This document shows, one piece after another, positions 7,294 through 15,103 of a DNA stretch of 19,857 nucleotides; position 1 is the first letter of the stretch, and every line of letters begins with the position of its first letter. The notes below the pieces were generated by a model. That model saw only the letters and a list, made by a program, of their open reading frames with translations, was not told the DNA's origin and made no database searches. The position numbers and the translations under genes were made by a program. This DNA comes from Gammaproteobacteria bacterium UBA2965 (GTDB taxonomy: Bacteria > Pseudomonadota > Gammaproteobacteria > Pseudomonadales > Azotimanducaceae): contig DEBD01000020.1 of NCBI GenBank assembly GCA_002348385.1, positions 1-19,857 of the forward strand, given 5' to 3'.

Positions 7294-8469
7294 ATGTACG
7301 CGGAAAGGCTTAATAAAATCGCCCCTTTTCGGGTGGTGGAGCTCATGGAACGGGCACGCGCGCTGGAGGCTTCTGGCCATGAGCTGGTGCACTTCGAGGT
7401 GGGCGAACCCGACTTTCCCACCGCGGAGCCCATCGCCCGGGCGGGCGTGCGCGCCATCCAGGAGGGCCATACCAAATATACCCAGGCGCTGGGGCTACCC
7501 GAGCTGCGTGCGTCCATCGCCGCCTACTATGATCTATTGGGGGTGTCGGTTCCTGCGCAACGCATCGTGGTGACGACGGGGGCCAGCGCTGGCCTGACGT
7601 TGCTCAATGGCCTGCTCTTGAATCCGGGCGATGAAGTGCTCGTGACGGATCCGGGGTACCCCTGCAACGAGGTGTTTGCTGCCCTAGTTAACGCCCAGGC
7701 AGTCAGGGTGCCGGTGGGGGTCGAAGCGCGCTTCCAGGTGACTGGGGCGCATCTGGCGTCCAGATGGGGAGATACCACGCGCGGGGTGCTGCTGGCGTCG
7801 CCCGCCAACCCCACGGGTGTGGTGCAGCAGCGCGAGCACCTTTCCGATGCCTTCGGCCTGGTTCGACAGCGAGGCGGCTTCAGTATTCTCGATGAGATCT
7901 ATCAGGGCCTGGTGTACGGCGAGGCGCCCGAGTATCGAACGGGTCTCGAGATCGACAAGGACATCTTCGTGCTGAACAGCTTTTCGAAGTATTTTGGCAT
8001 GACCGGTTGGCGCCTGGGCTGGATGGTGGTGCCGGAACCGGCCGTAGAGCCCATCGCGCGTCTTGCGCAGAATCTGTTCATCTCGCCGCCCAGCATCGCC
8101 CAGCAGGCCGCTATTGAGGCGTTCTCGCCCCAGTCCATGGCGGTGCACGAGTTCAGGCGTGAGCAGTTTGCCCAGCGGCGCGATCTGCTTGCCGCCGGTT
8201 TGCAGTCGTTAGGGTTTCAGGTGCCGCTCATGCCCCAGGGCGCCTTCTACCTGTATGTGGATGTGTCCAGCACCGGTATGGATTCGTTCGATTTCTGTTG
8301 GCGGCTCATCGACGAGTTTCATGTGGCCGCGACGCCGGGCATCGATTTTGGAGATCACCAGGCCGAACGCTTCGTGCGTTTCGCTTACACTACCGGGTCG
8401 TCGTCCATTGAGCTGGGGTTGGAGCGCATCGGCCGCGCGCTGAGACAATGGGGCGTGGCTTGCAGCTAG
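7294..8469 (+). CDS. PLP-dependent class I/II aminotransferase
   Basis: This is a fold-type I aminotransferase of the aspartate aminotransferase family. It has FEVGEPDFPTAEP near the N terminus, the DPGYPCNEVF region, SPANPTGVV, DEIYQGLVYG and the PLP-lysine motif NSFSKYFGMTGWRLGW, with the Schiff-base lysine at residue 232. RFAYTTG supplies the carboxylate-binding region near the C terminus. The substrate cannot be deduced; a gene of this type lies beside dksA in Pseudomonas as I recall, also without a settled role. I use the ATG at 7294 (MYAERLNKIAPF), with GGTGGGG just upstream; a GTG at 7285 would add three residues. Its 3' end overlaps sfsA by 22 nt, so the two are probably co-transcribed and translationally coupled. 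Confidence 0.9.
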   Translation: MYAERLNKIAPFRVVELMERARALEASGHELVHFEVGEPDFPTAEPIARAGVRAIQEGHTKYTQALGLPELRASIAAYYDLLGVSVPAQRIVVTTGASAGLTLLNGLLLNPGDEVLVTDPGYPCNEVFAALVNAQAVRVPVGVEARFQVTGAHLASRWGDTTRGVLLASPANPTGVVQQREHLSDAFGLVRQRGGFSILDEIYQGLVYGEAPEYRTGLEIDKDIFVLNSFSKYFGMTGWRLGWMVVPEPAVEPIARLAQNLFISPPSIAQQAAIEAFSPQSMAVHEFRREQFAQRRDLLAAGLQSLGFQVPLMPQGAFYLYVDVSSTGMDSFDFCWRLIDEFHVAATPGIDFGDHQAERFVRFAYTTGSSSIELGLERIGRALRQWGVACS

Positions 8470-9173
8470 AGCCGCCGTTGTCCGTTGGCCGATTGGTGCG
8501 GCGCTACAAACGGTTCCTGGCCGATGTGGAGACGCCCCACGGCCTTCTCACCATGCATTGCCCCAATACGGGCGCCATGCTGGGCTGCTCGGAGCCGGGC
8601 AGCGAGGTCTGGTTCTCCCGGTCTGACAACCCCCAGCGCAAGTACCCACATACCCTGGAAGTCGTGTGCGCCGCCGCCGGCCGCGTGGGGGTAAACACCG
8701 CCCGTGCCAACGCGCTGGTCGAGGAGGCCATCGTCACGGAGCGTATTCCGGAGCTGGCCGGTTATGAGGTACTCAAGCGCGAGGCGCGTATTCCCGATGC
8801 GCGCGGGCGCTTCGACTTCCGGCTGTCTGCTGGTGACGCCCATTGCTATGTGGAGGTCAAGAACACCACGTTGGGGTTCGGCCACGGGCTGGGCGGGTTT
8901 CCCGATGCGGTGAGCGAGCGTGCGTTGCGGCATGTCCTGGCGCTCAGGGAGCAAGTGGCGGCCGGGCAGCGCGCGGTGCTGGTCTTCTGTGTTCAGCACA
9001 CCGGAATCCGGCAGGTCACCACCGCCGACCATGTTCACCCCGAATATGGTGAGGCGTTGCGAGCTGCGGTTGGCGCGGGCGTTGAGGTGCTGGCCTATGG
9101 TTGCGAGGTGCAACCTGATTGCATCGCTGTTACGCGGTCGCTGCCGTTCGACTTCGACGCTACGCTGCCTTGA
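8448..9173 (+). CDS. sfsA: SfsA family DNA-binding/nuclease-like protein
   Basis: The protein aligns along its length with E. coli SfsA (sugar fermentation stimulation protein). Recognisable segments are LVRRYKRFLADV, LTMHCPNTGAMLGC, SDNPQRKYPHTLE, GYEVLKREARI, the nuclease-fold-like DFRLSAGD…CYVEVKNTTL and FPDAVSERALRH. SfsA was described as a DNA-binding protein affecting maltose metabolism; its conserved acidic residues and EVK resemble a PD-(D/E)xK nuclease core, but the true role is unclear. The start ATG at 8448 lies within the 3' end of the aminotransferase gene; a TTG at 8460 is an alternative. Its last 14 nt overlap the 3' end of the convergent PfkB-family gene. In E. coli sfsA also neighbours dksA, so this is old synteny. 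Confidence 0.95.
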   Translation: MGRGLQLEPPLSVGRLVRRYKRFLADVETPHGLLTMHCPNTGAMLGCSEPGSEVWFSRSDNPQRKYPHTLEVVCAAAGRVGVNTARANALVEEAIVTERIPELAGYEVLKREARIPDARGRFDFRLSAGDAHCYVEVKNTTLGFGHGLGGFPDAVSERALRHVLALREQVAAGQRAVLVFCVQHTGIRQVTTADHVHPEYGEALRAAVGAGVEVLAYGCEVQPDCIAVTRSLPFDFDATLP

Positions 9174-10152
9174 AGGCCCCCAGCACGCGCTGGTAGTCGG
9201 CCGCGTCACGAAATCGCGCGCCGTAACTTTGTACCAGGGCCGCCGCTGCGAAATTGCCGAATGCGGCCGCTTGTGCGGGATGCATGCCGGCACACCAGCC
9301 ATATAGAGAGGCGCCGGCATAGATGTCTCCGGCGCCGTTGGTGTCCACCGCGTTGGCCGGGTAGCCGGCCGCTTCGTGCTGCTCGTGGGGTTCCACGGCT
9401 AGGCTGCCGCGCGCTCCCAGGGTTATGTTGAGCGCCTGGGCGATGTCTTTGAGCTCGCGCACGGCGATGTCCAGGCGGTCGGTCTTCGCCCAGGTGAGCG
9501 CTTCTTCTTCGTTGCAGAACAGGTGCGTGACCCCGTTGCCAAGGATTGCTTCCAGATCATCTCGGAACAGCTCCACCATGCTGGGATCCGACAGGCTTAG
9601 CGCGGTTTTCACACCAGATCGTTCGGCCAGCTCGCGGCAAGCAATCGCCGCATCGCGGCTGTTGGGACTGGAGCTCAGGTACCCTTCCACGTAGAAGTAG
9701 CGTGAGCGTGCCAGCGCGCCTTCGTCGATCTCTTCTATGCTGAGGCTGCTTGAGATGCCGAGAAAGGTGTTCATGGAACGTTCTGCATCTGGGGTGACGA
9801 GCACCAGGCAGCGTCCCGACTTGCCGTCGCCGGCTGTATTGTGGCCGTTGCTCTGAACCCCGGCGGCATTGAGGTCCGACAGGAAGAACCGGCCCGTCTC
9901 GTCCTCTGCCACCTTGCAGGAGTAATAGGTGCTGGCGCCGAAATACTGTGAAGCAATGATGGTGTTCGCGGCCGAACCTCCGCTCATTCGCTCTGGCTCG
10001 TACTCGTGGAGGTCGCCGATGAGCGCGTCCATGAGCGGTTCGTCTACCAGGGTCATGTGGCCTTTGGCAATCTGGTGGCGGGTGAGGAAACCGTCGTCTA
10101 CCCGGTACTCCATGTCCACCAGGGCGTTGCCCAATCCGTAGACGTCTATCAT
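9160..10152 (-). CDS. PfkB family carbohydrate/adenosine kinase
   Basis: This is a 330-residue ribokinase-fold kinase. The N terminus MIDVYGLGNALVDMEY and the glycine pair in MSGGSAANTI form the substrate side. The PfkB signature AVDTNGAGDIYAGA carries the catalytic base, Asp 276, and the anion hole. Similar proteins are annotated as adenosine kinase or sugar kinase; the substrate cannot be fixed here. The start is firm: ATG 10152 has AAGGAG four to five bases before it, better than an in-frame start at 10197. It follows hemL by 51 nt in the ClC-hemJ-hemL direction and may be the last gene of that unit. Its stop lies inside the end of sfsA on the other strand, leaving no room for a separate terminator. 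Confidence 0.9.
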   Translation of the reverse strand: MIDVYGLGNALVDMEYRVDDGFLTRHQIAKGHMTLVDEPLMDALIGDLHEYEPERMSGGSAANTIIASQYFGASTYYSCKVAEDETGRFFLSDLNAAGVQSNGHNTAGDGKSGRCLVLVTPDAERSMNTFLGISSSLSIEEIDEGALARSRYFYVEGYLSSSPNSRDAAIACRELAERSGVKTALSLSDPSMVELFRDDLEAILGNGVTHLFCNEEEALTWAKTDRLDIAVRELKDIAQALNITLGARGSLAVEPHEQHEAAGYPANAVDTNGAGDIYAGASLYGWCAGMHPAQAAAFGNFAAAALVQSYGARFRDAADYQRVLGAFKAA

Positions 10153-10203
10153 CAGTGGCTCCTTGGATTGGGCTCGGCGTCGAGAGAGTTCGGCCATGCG
10201 GCG

Positions 10204-11490
10204 CTAGAGTTGCGCGAATACCCTGTCTACGGCCGCCAGTGTTGCCTCGAGCACCTGCTCGTCGTGGGCCGTCGACAGAAAACCCGCCTCGAACGCGGAG
10301 GGCGCCAGATAGACGCCCTCTTCCAGCATGAGGTGGAAGAACTTGGCGAACCGTGCGCTGTCGGAATTGGCCACGTGATCGTAGTGACTGACCTCACCTG
10401 TGGTGAAAAACAACGAGAACATGCTGCACACGCCGTTGACCGTGACCGGGATGCCGTGACGCTTTGCCGTGCTGCGCAAGGCCTCGCAGAAGCTGTTCGT
10501 ACGAGCTTCCAAAACACGGTAGGTATCCGCGTCGAGATGACTGAGCATGGCAAGCCCGGCGGCGGTGGCAAGCGGGTTGCCGGACAACGTGCCAGCCTGG
10601 TAGACGCCACCCTGTGGGGCGATGTTTGCCATGATCTCGGCCCTGCCGCCAAATGCGCCTACGGGCAAGCCGCCGCCCACGACCTTGCCCAGTGTGGTGA
10701 GGTCCGGGTTGACTGAGTAGCGTTCCTGGGCGCCGCCCCGGGCGACTCGGAACCCGGTCATTACCTCGTCGAAAATCAGCACCGCGCCGTGCTCGGTAGC
10801 GGCACTGCGTAGGTGCTCGAGAAAGCCAGCTGCTGGTGGGATGCAGCCCATGTTGCCAGCGACAGGCTCAACGATGATGCAAGCGATCTGCTCCGGGTAC
10901 TGCCCGAATGCCTGGGTCACCGCCGCGGTGTCGTTGAATGGTAGCGTGAGGGTCAGCCCGGCCGTGGCGGCAGGCACCCCCGGCGAGTTGGGAATGCCCA
11001 GGGTCAGCACGCCAGAGCCCGCCTGCACCAACAGCGAGTCCGAGTGTCCGTGGTAGCAGCCTGAGAACTTTACGATGAGGTCCCGGCCCGTGAAGCCGCG
11101 TGCCAGGCGAATGGCGGACATGGTGGCTTCCGTGCCGGAATTCACCATGCGTACCTGTTCCACGCTTGGCACCATCTCGGTGATGCGCTCGGCCAGTTCG
11201 ATCTCCAGTTCGGTGGGCGCGCCGAAACCCAACGCTCGGTCGGCCTGCGACTTGACCGCCTTTACTACGGCCGGATGCGCGTGGCCGAGGATCATGGGAC
11301 CCCAAGAGCCCACGTAATCGATGTAGCGGTTGCCGTCCGCATCGACCAGGTAGGCGCCTTCGCCCGTGGTAAAGAACACCGGCGTGCCACCCACGCCTTT
11401 GAATGCGCGCACGGGCGAGTTGACGCCTCCGGGTATGGACGCCCGGGCGCGCTCGAACAGGGATTGCGAGTTGCTTCTTTGCATGGTCAT
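10204..11490 (-). CDS. hemL: Glutamate-1-semialdehyde 2,1-aminomutase
   Basis: HemL converts glutamate-1-semialdehyde to 5-aminolevulinate, the committed tetrapyrrole precursor in the C5 pathway. The sequence is classic: SIPGGVNSPVRAFKGVGGTP at the N terminus, GSWGPMILGHAHP, MVNSGTEATMSAIRLARG, KFSGCYHGHSDSLL, IFDEVMTGFRV, and TLGKVVGGGLPVGAFGG with the PLP lysine near residue 269. The length of 428 residues is normal. The start is ATG 11490, three bases after the hemJ stop; a second ATG two codons on is equally possible. Being next to hemJ places an early and a late step of heme synthesis in one leftward unit. Confidence 0.97.
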   Translation of the reverse strand: MTMQRSNSQSLFERARASIPGGVNSPVRAFKGVGGTPVFFTTGEGAYLVDADGNRYIDYVGSWGPMILGHAHPAVVKAVKSQADRALGFGAPTELEIELAERITEMVPSVEQVRMVNSGTEATMSAIRLARGFTGRDLIVKFSGCYHGHSDSLLVQAGSGVLTLGIPNSPGVPAATAGLTLTLPFNDTAAVTQAFGQYPEQIACIIVEPVAGNMGCIPPAAGFLEHLRSAATEHGAVLIFDEVMTGFRVARGGAQERYSVNPDLTTLGKVVGGGLPVGAFGGRAEIMANIAPQGGVYQAGTLSGNPLATAAGLAMLSHLDADTYRVLEARTNSFCEALRSTAKRHGIPVTVNGVCSMFSLFFTTGEVSHYDHVANSDSARFAKFFHLMLEEGVYLAPSAFEAGFLSTAHDEQVLEATLAAVDRVFAQL

Positions 11491-11493
11491 GGA

Positions 11494-11928
11494 TCAGAAC
11501 GGCTTCAACACCGCCATGATAACCATGACGATCAGGATAAGGGCCGGAACCTCATTGAACCAGCGAAAGAATTTTTCGCTCCTGGTGTTGGTGCCCGCGG
11601 CGAATGCCTTGATCAAGGCGCCGCAGTAGTGGTGGTAGCCGAGCAGCAGCAGCGCCAGCGTAACTTTGACCCACACCCACAACGATTGGGCAAATCCGGA
11701 CCAGCCCGCATACAGCAGTGCGGCGCCGAAGCCCAGCGCCAGCAGCATGGACGGCTGCATGATGGCTCGATAGAGCTTGCGCTCCATGGTTTGAAAGCGT
11801 GCCAGTCCGGGTTCGTCTTGGGTTGTCGAGTGGTAGACGAACAATCGTGGCAGGTAAAACAATCCGGCAAACCAAGTCACTACGAAGATGATGTGCAGCG
11901 CCTTTAGCCACAGGTATCCGGTTGCCAT
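11494..11928 (-). CDS. hemJ: Protoporphyrinogen IX oxidase, HemJ type
   Basis: This 144-residue protein with about four membrane segments matches HemJ, the membrane haem-binding enzyme that oxidises protoporphyrinogen IX to protoporphyrin IX. Seen directly are a first helix with the conserved histidine (LWLKALHIIFVVTWFAGLFYLPRL), a following VYH, ERKLYRAIMQPSM, a helix around LLYAGW, WVWVKVTLALLLLGYHHYCG, and a C-terminal WFNEVPALILIVMVIMAVLKPF. These are hallmarks of the UPF0093/HemJ family. ATG 11928 starts six bases after the ClC gene's stop, and hemL follows after three bases. No hemG or hemY is visible in the window, consistent with HemJ doing this step, though that is not proof. Confidence 0.93.
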   Translation of the reverse strand: MATGYLWLKALHIIFVVTWFAGLFYLPRLFVYHSTTQDEPGLARFQTMERKLYRAIMQPSMLLALGFGAALLYAGWSGFAQSLWVWVKVTLALLLLGYHHYCGALIKAFAAGTNTRSEKFFRWFNEVPALILIVMVIMAVLKPF

Positions 11929-11934
11929 GGTTTC

Positions 11935-13782
11935 CTAGATCGCCTCGCGATGGTTGTCGATATCTGGTTGCGTAATCACGCCGATCACCTGCCGGGGTGT
12001 AACCTGAACCGGGGCGCGCACGCATAGCGCCTCCGCGTCCACGTGCTCCAGCGCCAGGCGGGCCTCTTCCACCGTTGCCCGATGATCGATGTCGGCCACA
12101 TCTTTGCGCATTGCGGGAATCTGCAACAGGTTGACTTCGTCATCCGACGTCGGCTCCCCGTCCAGCTCGGTTTCCAGGTAAGCGGCCAGATCGCTTGCGC
12201 TCAGAACGCAGCGGATCTCGCCGGCGTCCATTTGCACAACGATCCAGCGCGGACGACCAGCCAGCGCCCGCGCCGCCTGGTCGCGTGTGCACTTATGCCC
12301 CAACGGTATGATGTCTCGGCACATGATGGCAGCCACCCCCGTTCGCTGCAGATGCACGGTTACGGGACTCGGCGGGTAGTCCAGGCCCAGTGTGTTCAAA
12401 GTGCTGAGAAACACGGATTTCTGGCGGAACACCACGTTGGTGACCAGCGTGGCCACAACGATGATCAGCATGGCTGGCAGAATCAGGTTCGGATTGACGG
12501 TGAGCTCCAGCACCGCCATGAGCGCAGCCAGGGGCGCCTGCAGCACGGCCGCCATCATGGCCGCCATGCCGAGCATGACGTAGAAACCTTCGGAGGCCGC
12601 CGCGTCTGGCTGGAAGAAGTTGCCCACCACGCCCAGCACGCCCCCCACGCAAGCACCGATAACGAAGGTTGGACCGATGAGACCCACGGGCAAGCCCAGA
12701 CCCACGGCTGCGGCGCTGGTTACCGATTTCAATGCCACAACCAGCAACAGGGTCATCAGGGTGAACTCGCCCAGCATGGCGCCGTTGACTGTGTCATAAC
12801 CCACCCCCATCACCTGGGGAGCCCAGATGGCGGCGACCCCCGTGATCGCTCCGGCGAGCAGTGCGCGCAGCCAGAACGGTCGGCTGTTGAGCTTGGCGAA
12901 TTGCTGTACCAGCACGATGAAGACAGCAGCCAGGGTGCCCACCACCACGCCCGCCAGCACAATGAAGGGGATTTCCATCATGGACTGGAGATGGAAAGGC
13001 GCCACGATGAAGGCCGGCTCGTTGCCGAGGAAATAATGGGTCAGAAGCGTAGAGGTGACCGCTGCGATGATGATGGGAATGAAGCTCCCCACTGTGTATT
13101 CCATCATCACGACTTCCATCGCGAAAATAACGCCCGCAATGGGCGTGTTGAACGAGCCCGCAATGGCGGCCGCGGTGCCACAGGCCACCAGCGTGCGCAT
13201 GGAGTTGTTGGGGAGTTGGAAAACCTGACCCAGCACGCTTGAGCTGGCGGCTCCCAGGTGAATGGCGGGGCCTTCGCGGCCTCCGGATTGCCCCGAAATG
13301 AGCGACACGATGCCTCCGAAGAACTGCACCAGCGCGTTCTTTAGCGGCAGGTAGCCCTGATGCCGGCTGAGCCGCTCCATGACGTGCACCACCCCCACGC
13401 GGCGCGTGTCTGGGTGCAGCCGTGTGAACGCAACCCCCAGCAGCATGGCGCCGCCGAGCGGTAGCAGCATGCGCGGCAACGCGGCCAGGCTTTCGAATGA
13501 TTCGCTGCCGGCATCGAGCAGCCAATGTGCGAGAACATAGTCCACGGCGGTGCGAAACACTAAGATGACCACACCGGTGAAGGCGCCGGCGACGATGGCG
13601 AGCACGGCGAGCTGTGGCAGCGCGTCGGTGTCGGCGAGGCGGCGGCGGAAGAAATCCAAGGAGGCTTTTTTGGCGACGCTTTTGAAGTCCAAGCTGGCGG
13701 ACACTATGTCTGATGGAACCGGCTGGCTAGTATAAGCGGGTGAGGGGTCCAAGGCAGGCACCGGCGTGAAGTTCACAGGCAT
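11935..13782 (-). CDS. ClC family chloride channel/transporter with C-terminal CBS domains
   Basis: The protein has many hydrophobic helices (about residues 55-455) with the ClC gate motif SGGREGPAIHLG (gating Glu near 170) and GLPVGLIGP, followed by two CBS-type segments from about residue 480. The usual GSGIP is replaced by VGVVH. At the place of the ClC-ec1 proton glutamate (E203) it reads AMEVVM, with Val 224, as in ClC channels rather than antiporters. Transport mode is therefore uncertain. The start is unresolved: a TTG at 13788, ATG at 13782 (used here) and GTG at 13704 are in frame, and none has a good ribosome-binding site. Family similarity begins only at about residue 42 (LDFFRRRLADTDALPQLAVL), and a possible leftward -10 at 13734-13729 would favour GTG 13704. 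hemJ follows after six bases. Confidence 0.9.
   Translation of the reverse strand: MPVNFTPVPALDPSPAYTSQPVPSDIVSASLDFKSVAKKASLDFFRRRLADTDALPQLAVLAIVAGAFTGVVILVFRTAVDYVLAHWLLDAGSESFESLAALPRMLLPLGGAMLLGVAFTRLHPDTRRVGVVHVMERLSRHQGYLPLKNALVQFFGGIVSLISGQSGGREGPAIHLGAASSSVLGQVFQLPNNSMRTLVACGTAAAIAGSFNTPIAGVIFAMEVVMMEYTVGSFIPIIIAAVTSTLLTHYFLGNEPAFIVAPFHLQSMMEIPFIVLAGVVVGTLAAVFIVLVQQFAKLNSRPFWLRALLAGAITGVAAIWAPQVMGVGYDTVNGAMLGEFTLMTLLLVVALKSVTSAAAVGLGLPVGLIGPTFVIGACVGGVLGVVGNFFQPDAAASEGFYVMLGMAAMMAAVLQAPLAALMAVLELTVNPNLILPAMLIIVVATLVTNVVFRQKSVFLSTLNTLGLDYPPSPVTVHLQRTGVAAIMCRDIIPLGHKCTRDQAARALAGRPRWIVVQMDAGEIRCVLSASDLAAYLETELDGEPTSDDEVNLLQIPAMRKDVADIDHRATVEEARLALEHVDAEALCVRAPVQVTPRQVIGVITQPDIDNHREAI
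13729..13736. promoter_or_regulatory. Possible overlapping divergent -10 elements
   Basis: On the plus strand TATAAG (13731-13736), and on the minus strand TATACT (13734-13729), share the same few bases. They are suitably placed for the rightward DUF6776-like gene and for the ClC gene if it starts at GTG 13704. No good -35 is seen on either side, so this is tentative. Confidence 0.3.
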
Positions 13783-14521
13783 GGGCAATCAGCTGTCGGC
13801 TGGGTCGGACGTGGCCCGGGTGCGCGTGGTCGCGCATCGGCCGGTCCAGCGGGCTCTCGCCCTGGCCTTGTTCGGCCTGGTGACGGTAATAGCGGCGGTG
13901 GCTGGTTTTTTTCTGGGCCGTGCCGTAGGGGGCCTCGACCTCAGCTACCTGCGAAGCCTTGAGCAACTCGAGCAAAGCAATACGGCGCAGTTGCAGAAGC
14001 TCAGGGATCGGCTGGTAGACGCCGAGCTGAGCGGCCAGATTGCCACTCAAGCCGCCGACGCGCTGCGTGCAGACATCGTGCGCTATCGCGAGCAGGCGGC
14101 CGGTTTCGAAGAAGAGGTCACGTTCTATAAAAGCCTCATGGCTCCGTCCAGCGTGGAAAGGGGGCTGCAGATCGCTCAATTCGAGCTTTCGCCCCTGGAC
14201 GAGGACAACCGTTTCAGCTACCACCTGCTGCTTACTCAGCTGGAAGCGCGCCGGGACTGGGTTCAAGGGGATGTTCGTGTGGAGGTGAACGGCCGGATGG
14301 CAGCAGGGCCTGGATATCAGGAACAGCTGCTGCCCCTCACGGAACTGGCGGAAGTGGACGCTTATCCTTTGAAGTACCGCTTTCGGTACTTCCAGGACCT
14401 TTCCGGGGTGCTAGAATTACCGTCAGGGTTCTTGCCGGAATATGTGGTTGTCACGGTGAGCCGCCGTGGTACCCGGCAGGACAACCTGCAACGGACGTTT
14501 GCATGGTTGGTGAGCGGTTGA
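13766..14521 (+). CDS. DUF6776-like inner-membrane coiled-coil protein
   Basis: I recognise this as the uncharacterised family often found upstream of bactofilin and erpA in gammaproteobacteria, probably DUF6776. One membrane helix (about residues 30-55, ALALALFGLVTVIAAVAGFFLG) follows a short N-terminal cytoplasmic part. A charged coiled-coil region comes next (about 58-125, with LEQLEQSNTAQLQKL and GFEEEVTFYKSLM). The rest is probably a beta-rich periplasmic domain (IAQFELSPLDEDNRFSYHLLLTQL … PEYVVVTVSRRG). The function is unknown; the link to bactofilin suggests an envelope or morphogenesis role (inference). The start is GTG 13766 with AGG about seven bases before it, or ATG 13781. The 5' end overlaps the longer versions of the divergent ClC gene. 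Length is 251 or 246 residues. Confidence 0.8.
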   Translation: MKFTGMGNQLSAGSDVARVRVVAHRPVQRALALALFGLVTVIAAVAGFFLGRAVGGLDLSYLRSLEQLEQSNTAQLQKLRDRLVDAELSGQIATQAADALRADIVRYREQAAGFEEEVTFYKSLMAPSSVERGLQIAQFELSPLDEDNRFSYHLLLTQLEARRDWVQGDVRVEVNGRMAAGPGYQEQLLPLTELAEVDAYPLKYRFRYFQDLSGVLELPSGFLPEYVVVTVSRRGTRQDNLQRTFAWLVSG

Positions 14522-14619
14522 GTTGCGGCTCGTGGAAATGACTAGCAGCGTTGTTGGCATTGGCGCATAGTGAGCGCGAGGCCAAGCAAGACTGCCGCTG
14601 GGATGCAAGGGCGGGCACT

Positions 14620-15039
14620 ATGGCAAAGCAAAAGATCGATCAAGGCGTCACCCTGATTGCCACCAATAGCGAGTTCACCGGCGACATCAAATTTGCCGAT
14701 CAGCTCTATGTGAATGGCAGTGTGCTGGGCAAAATCTACTCTGAGCCCGGTGAGGACGCCACCGTGGTTGTGGGCGACAACGGATCGGTAACCGGTGAGA
14801 TTCGCGTTGCCAACGTGGTGATCAACGGCACTGTGGAAGGCAATGTCTATGCCAGCCAGCGTTTGGAGCTGGCGGCTAAAGCGCGGGTGACGGGCAATGT
14901 GAATTACGTGCTCATCGAGATGCAGCTCGGCGCCACCGTGGATGGGCAGCTCGTTCACGATGAGGAACTCGCTGGCGGCGCCAAGAATGTGCACCCGTTT
15001 CCCGCCGACCAGGACAACGCTTCAGATCAACCGAAGTAG
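14620..15039 (+). CDS. Bactofilin family cytoskeletal protein
   Basis: This 139-residue protein matches bactofilins (DUF583), which polymerise into filaments through a right-handed beta-helix and act as scaffolds for cell shape and cell-wall enzymes. The repeat-rich core runs from about residue 8 to 115: GVTLIATNSEFTGDIKF, LYVNGSVLGKIYS, VVVGDNGSVTGEIRV, VVINGTVEGNVYA, LELAAKARVTGNVNY, MQLGATVDGQLVH. Short polar tails flank the core, as usual. ATG 14620 is preferred, with AAGGGCGGG upstream. In-frame codons from 14551 would add 23 residues unlike the family. A 98-nt gap separates it from the DUF6776-like gene, where I see no clear promoter, and erpA follows after 64 nt. The nearby M23 peptidase gene fits the known bactofilin-M23 association. 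Confidence 0.9.
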   Translation: MAKQKIDQGVTLIATNSEFTGDIKFADQLYVNGSVLGKIYSEPGEDATVVVGDNGSVTGEIRVANVVINGTVEGNVYASQRLELAAKARVTGNVNYVLIEMQLGATVDGQLVHDEELAGGAKNVHPFPADQDNASDQPK

Positions 15040-15044
15040 GACCC

Positions 15045-15074
15045 TTGACCCTGTTCGGCCGTGTTTCAGATAAT
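15045..15074 (+). promoter_or_regulatory. Probable sigma-70 promoter of erpA
   Basis: TTGACC (15045-15050) and GATAAT (15069-15074) are separated by 18 bases and lie in the 64-nt gap between bactofilin and erpA. The start of transcription would fall near 15081, about 23 nt before the erpA ATG. erpA can thus be made apart from the upstream genes. I see no IscR-like site. Confidence 0.6.
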
Positions 15075-15103
15075 TGCCGGCCGGTTTTTCATCAGGACCC
15101 GAG

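Noticed and set aside
8466..9320. A 284-codon minus-strand open frame across sfsA
   Set aside because: sfsA matches its family from end to end; the antisense frame has no known motifs or credible start.
10006..10716. A plus-strand frame of 236 codons across hemL and the PfkB kinase
   Set aside because: It crosses the ends of two confident minus-strand genes and shows no domain.
12043..13242. A 399-codon open frame opposite the ClC gene, rich in His, Gln and Gly
   Set aside because: Its composition is the mirror of hydrophobic membrane codons on the other strand; the ClC protein is clearly the real product.
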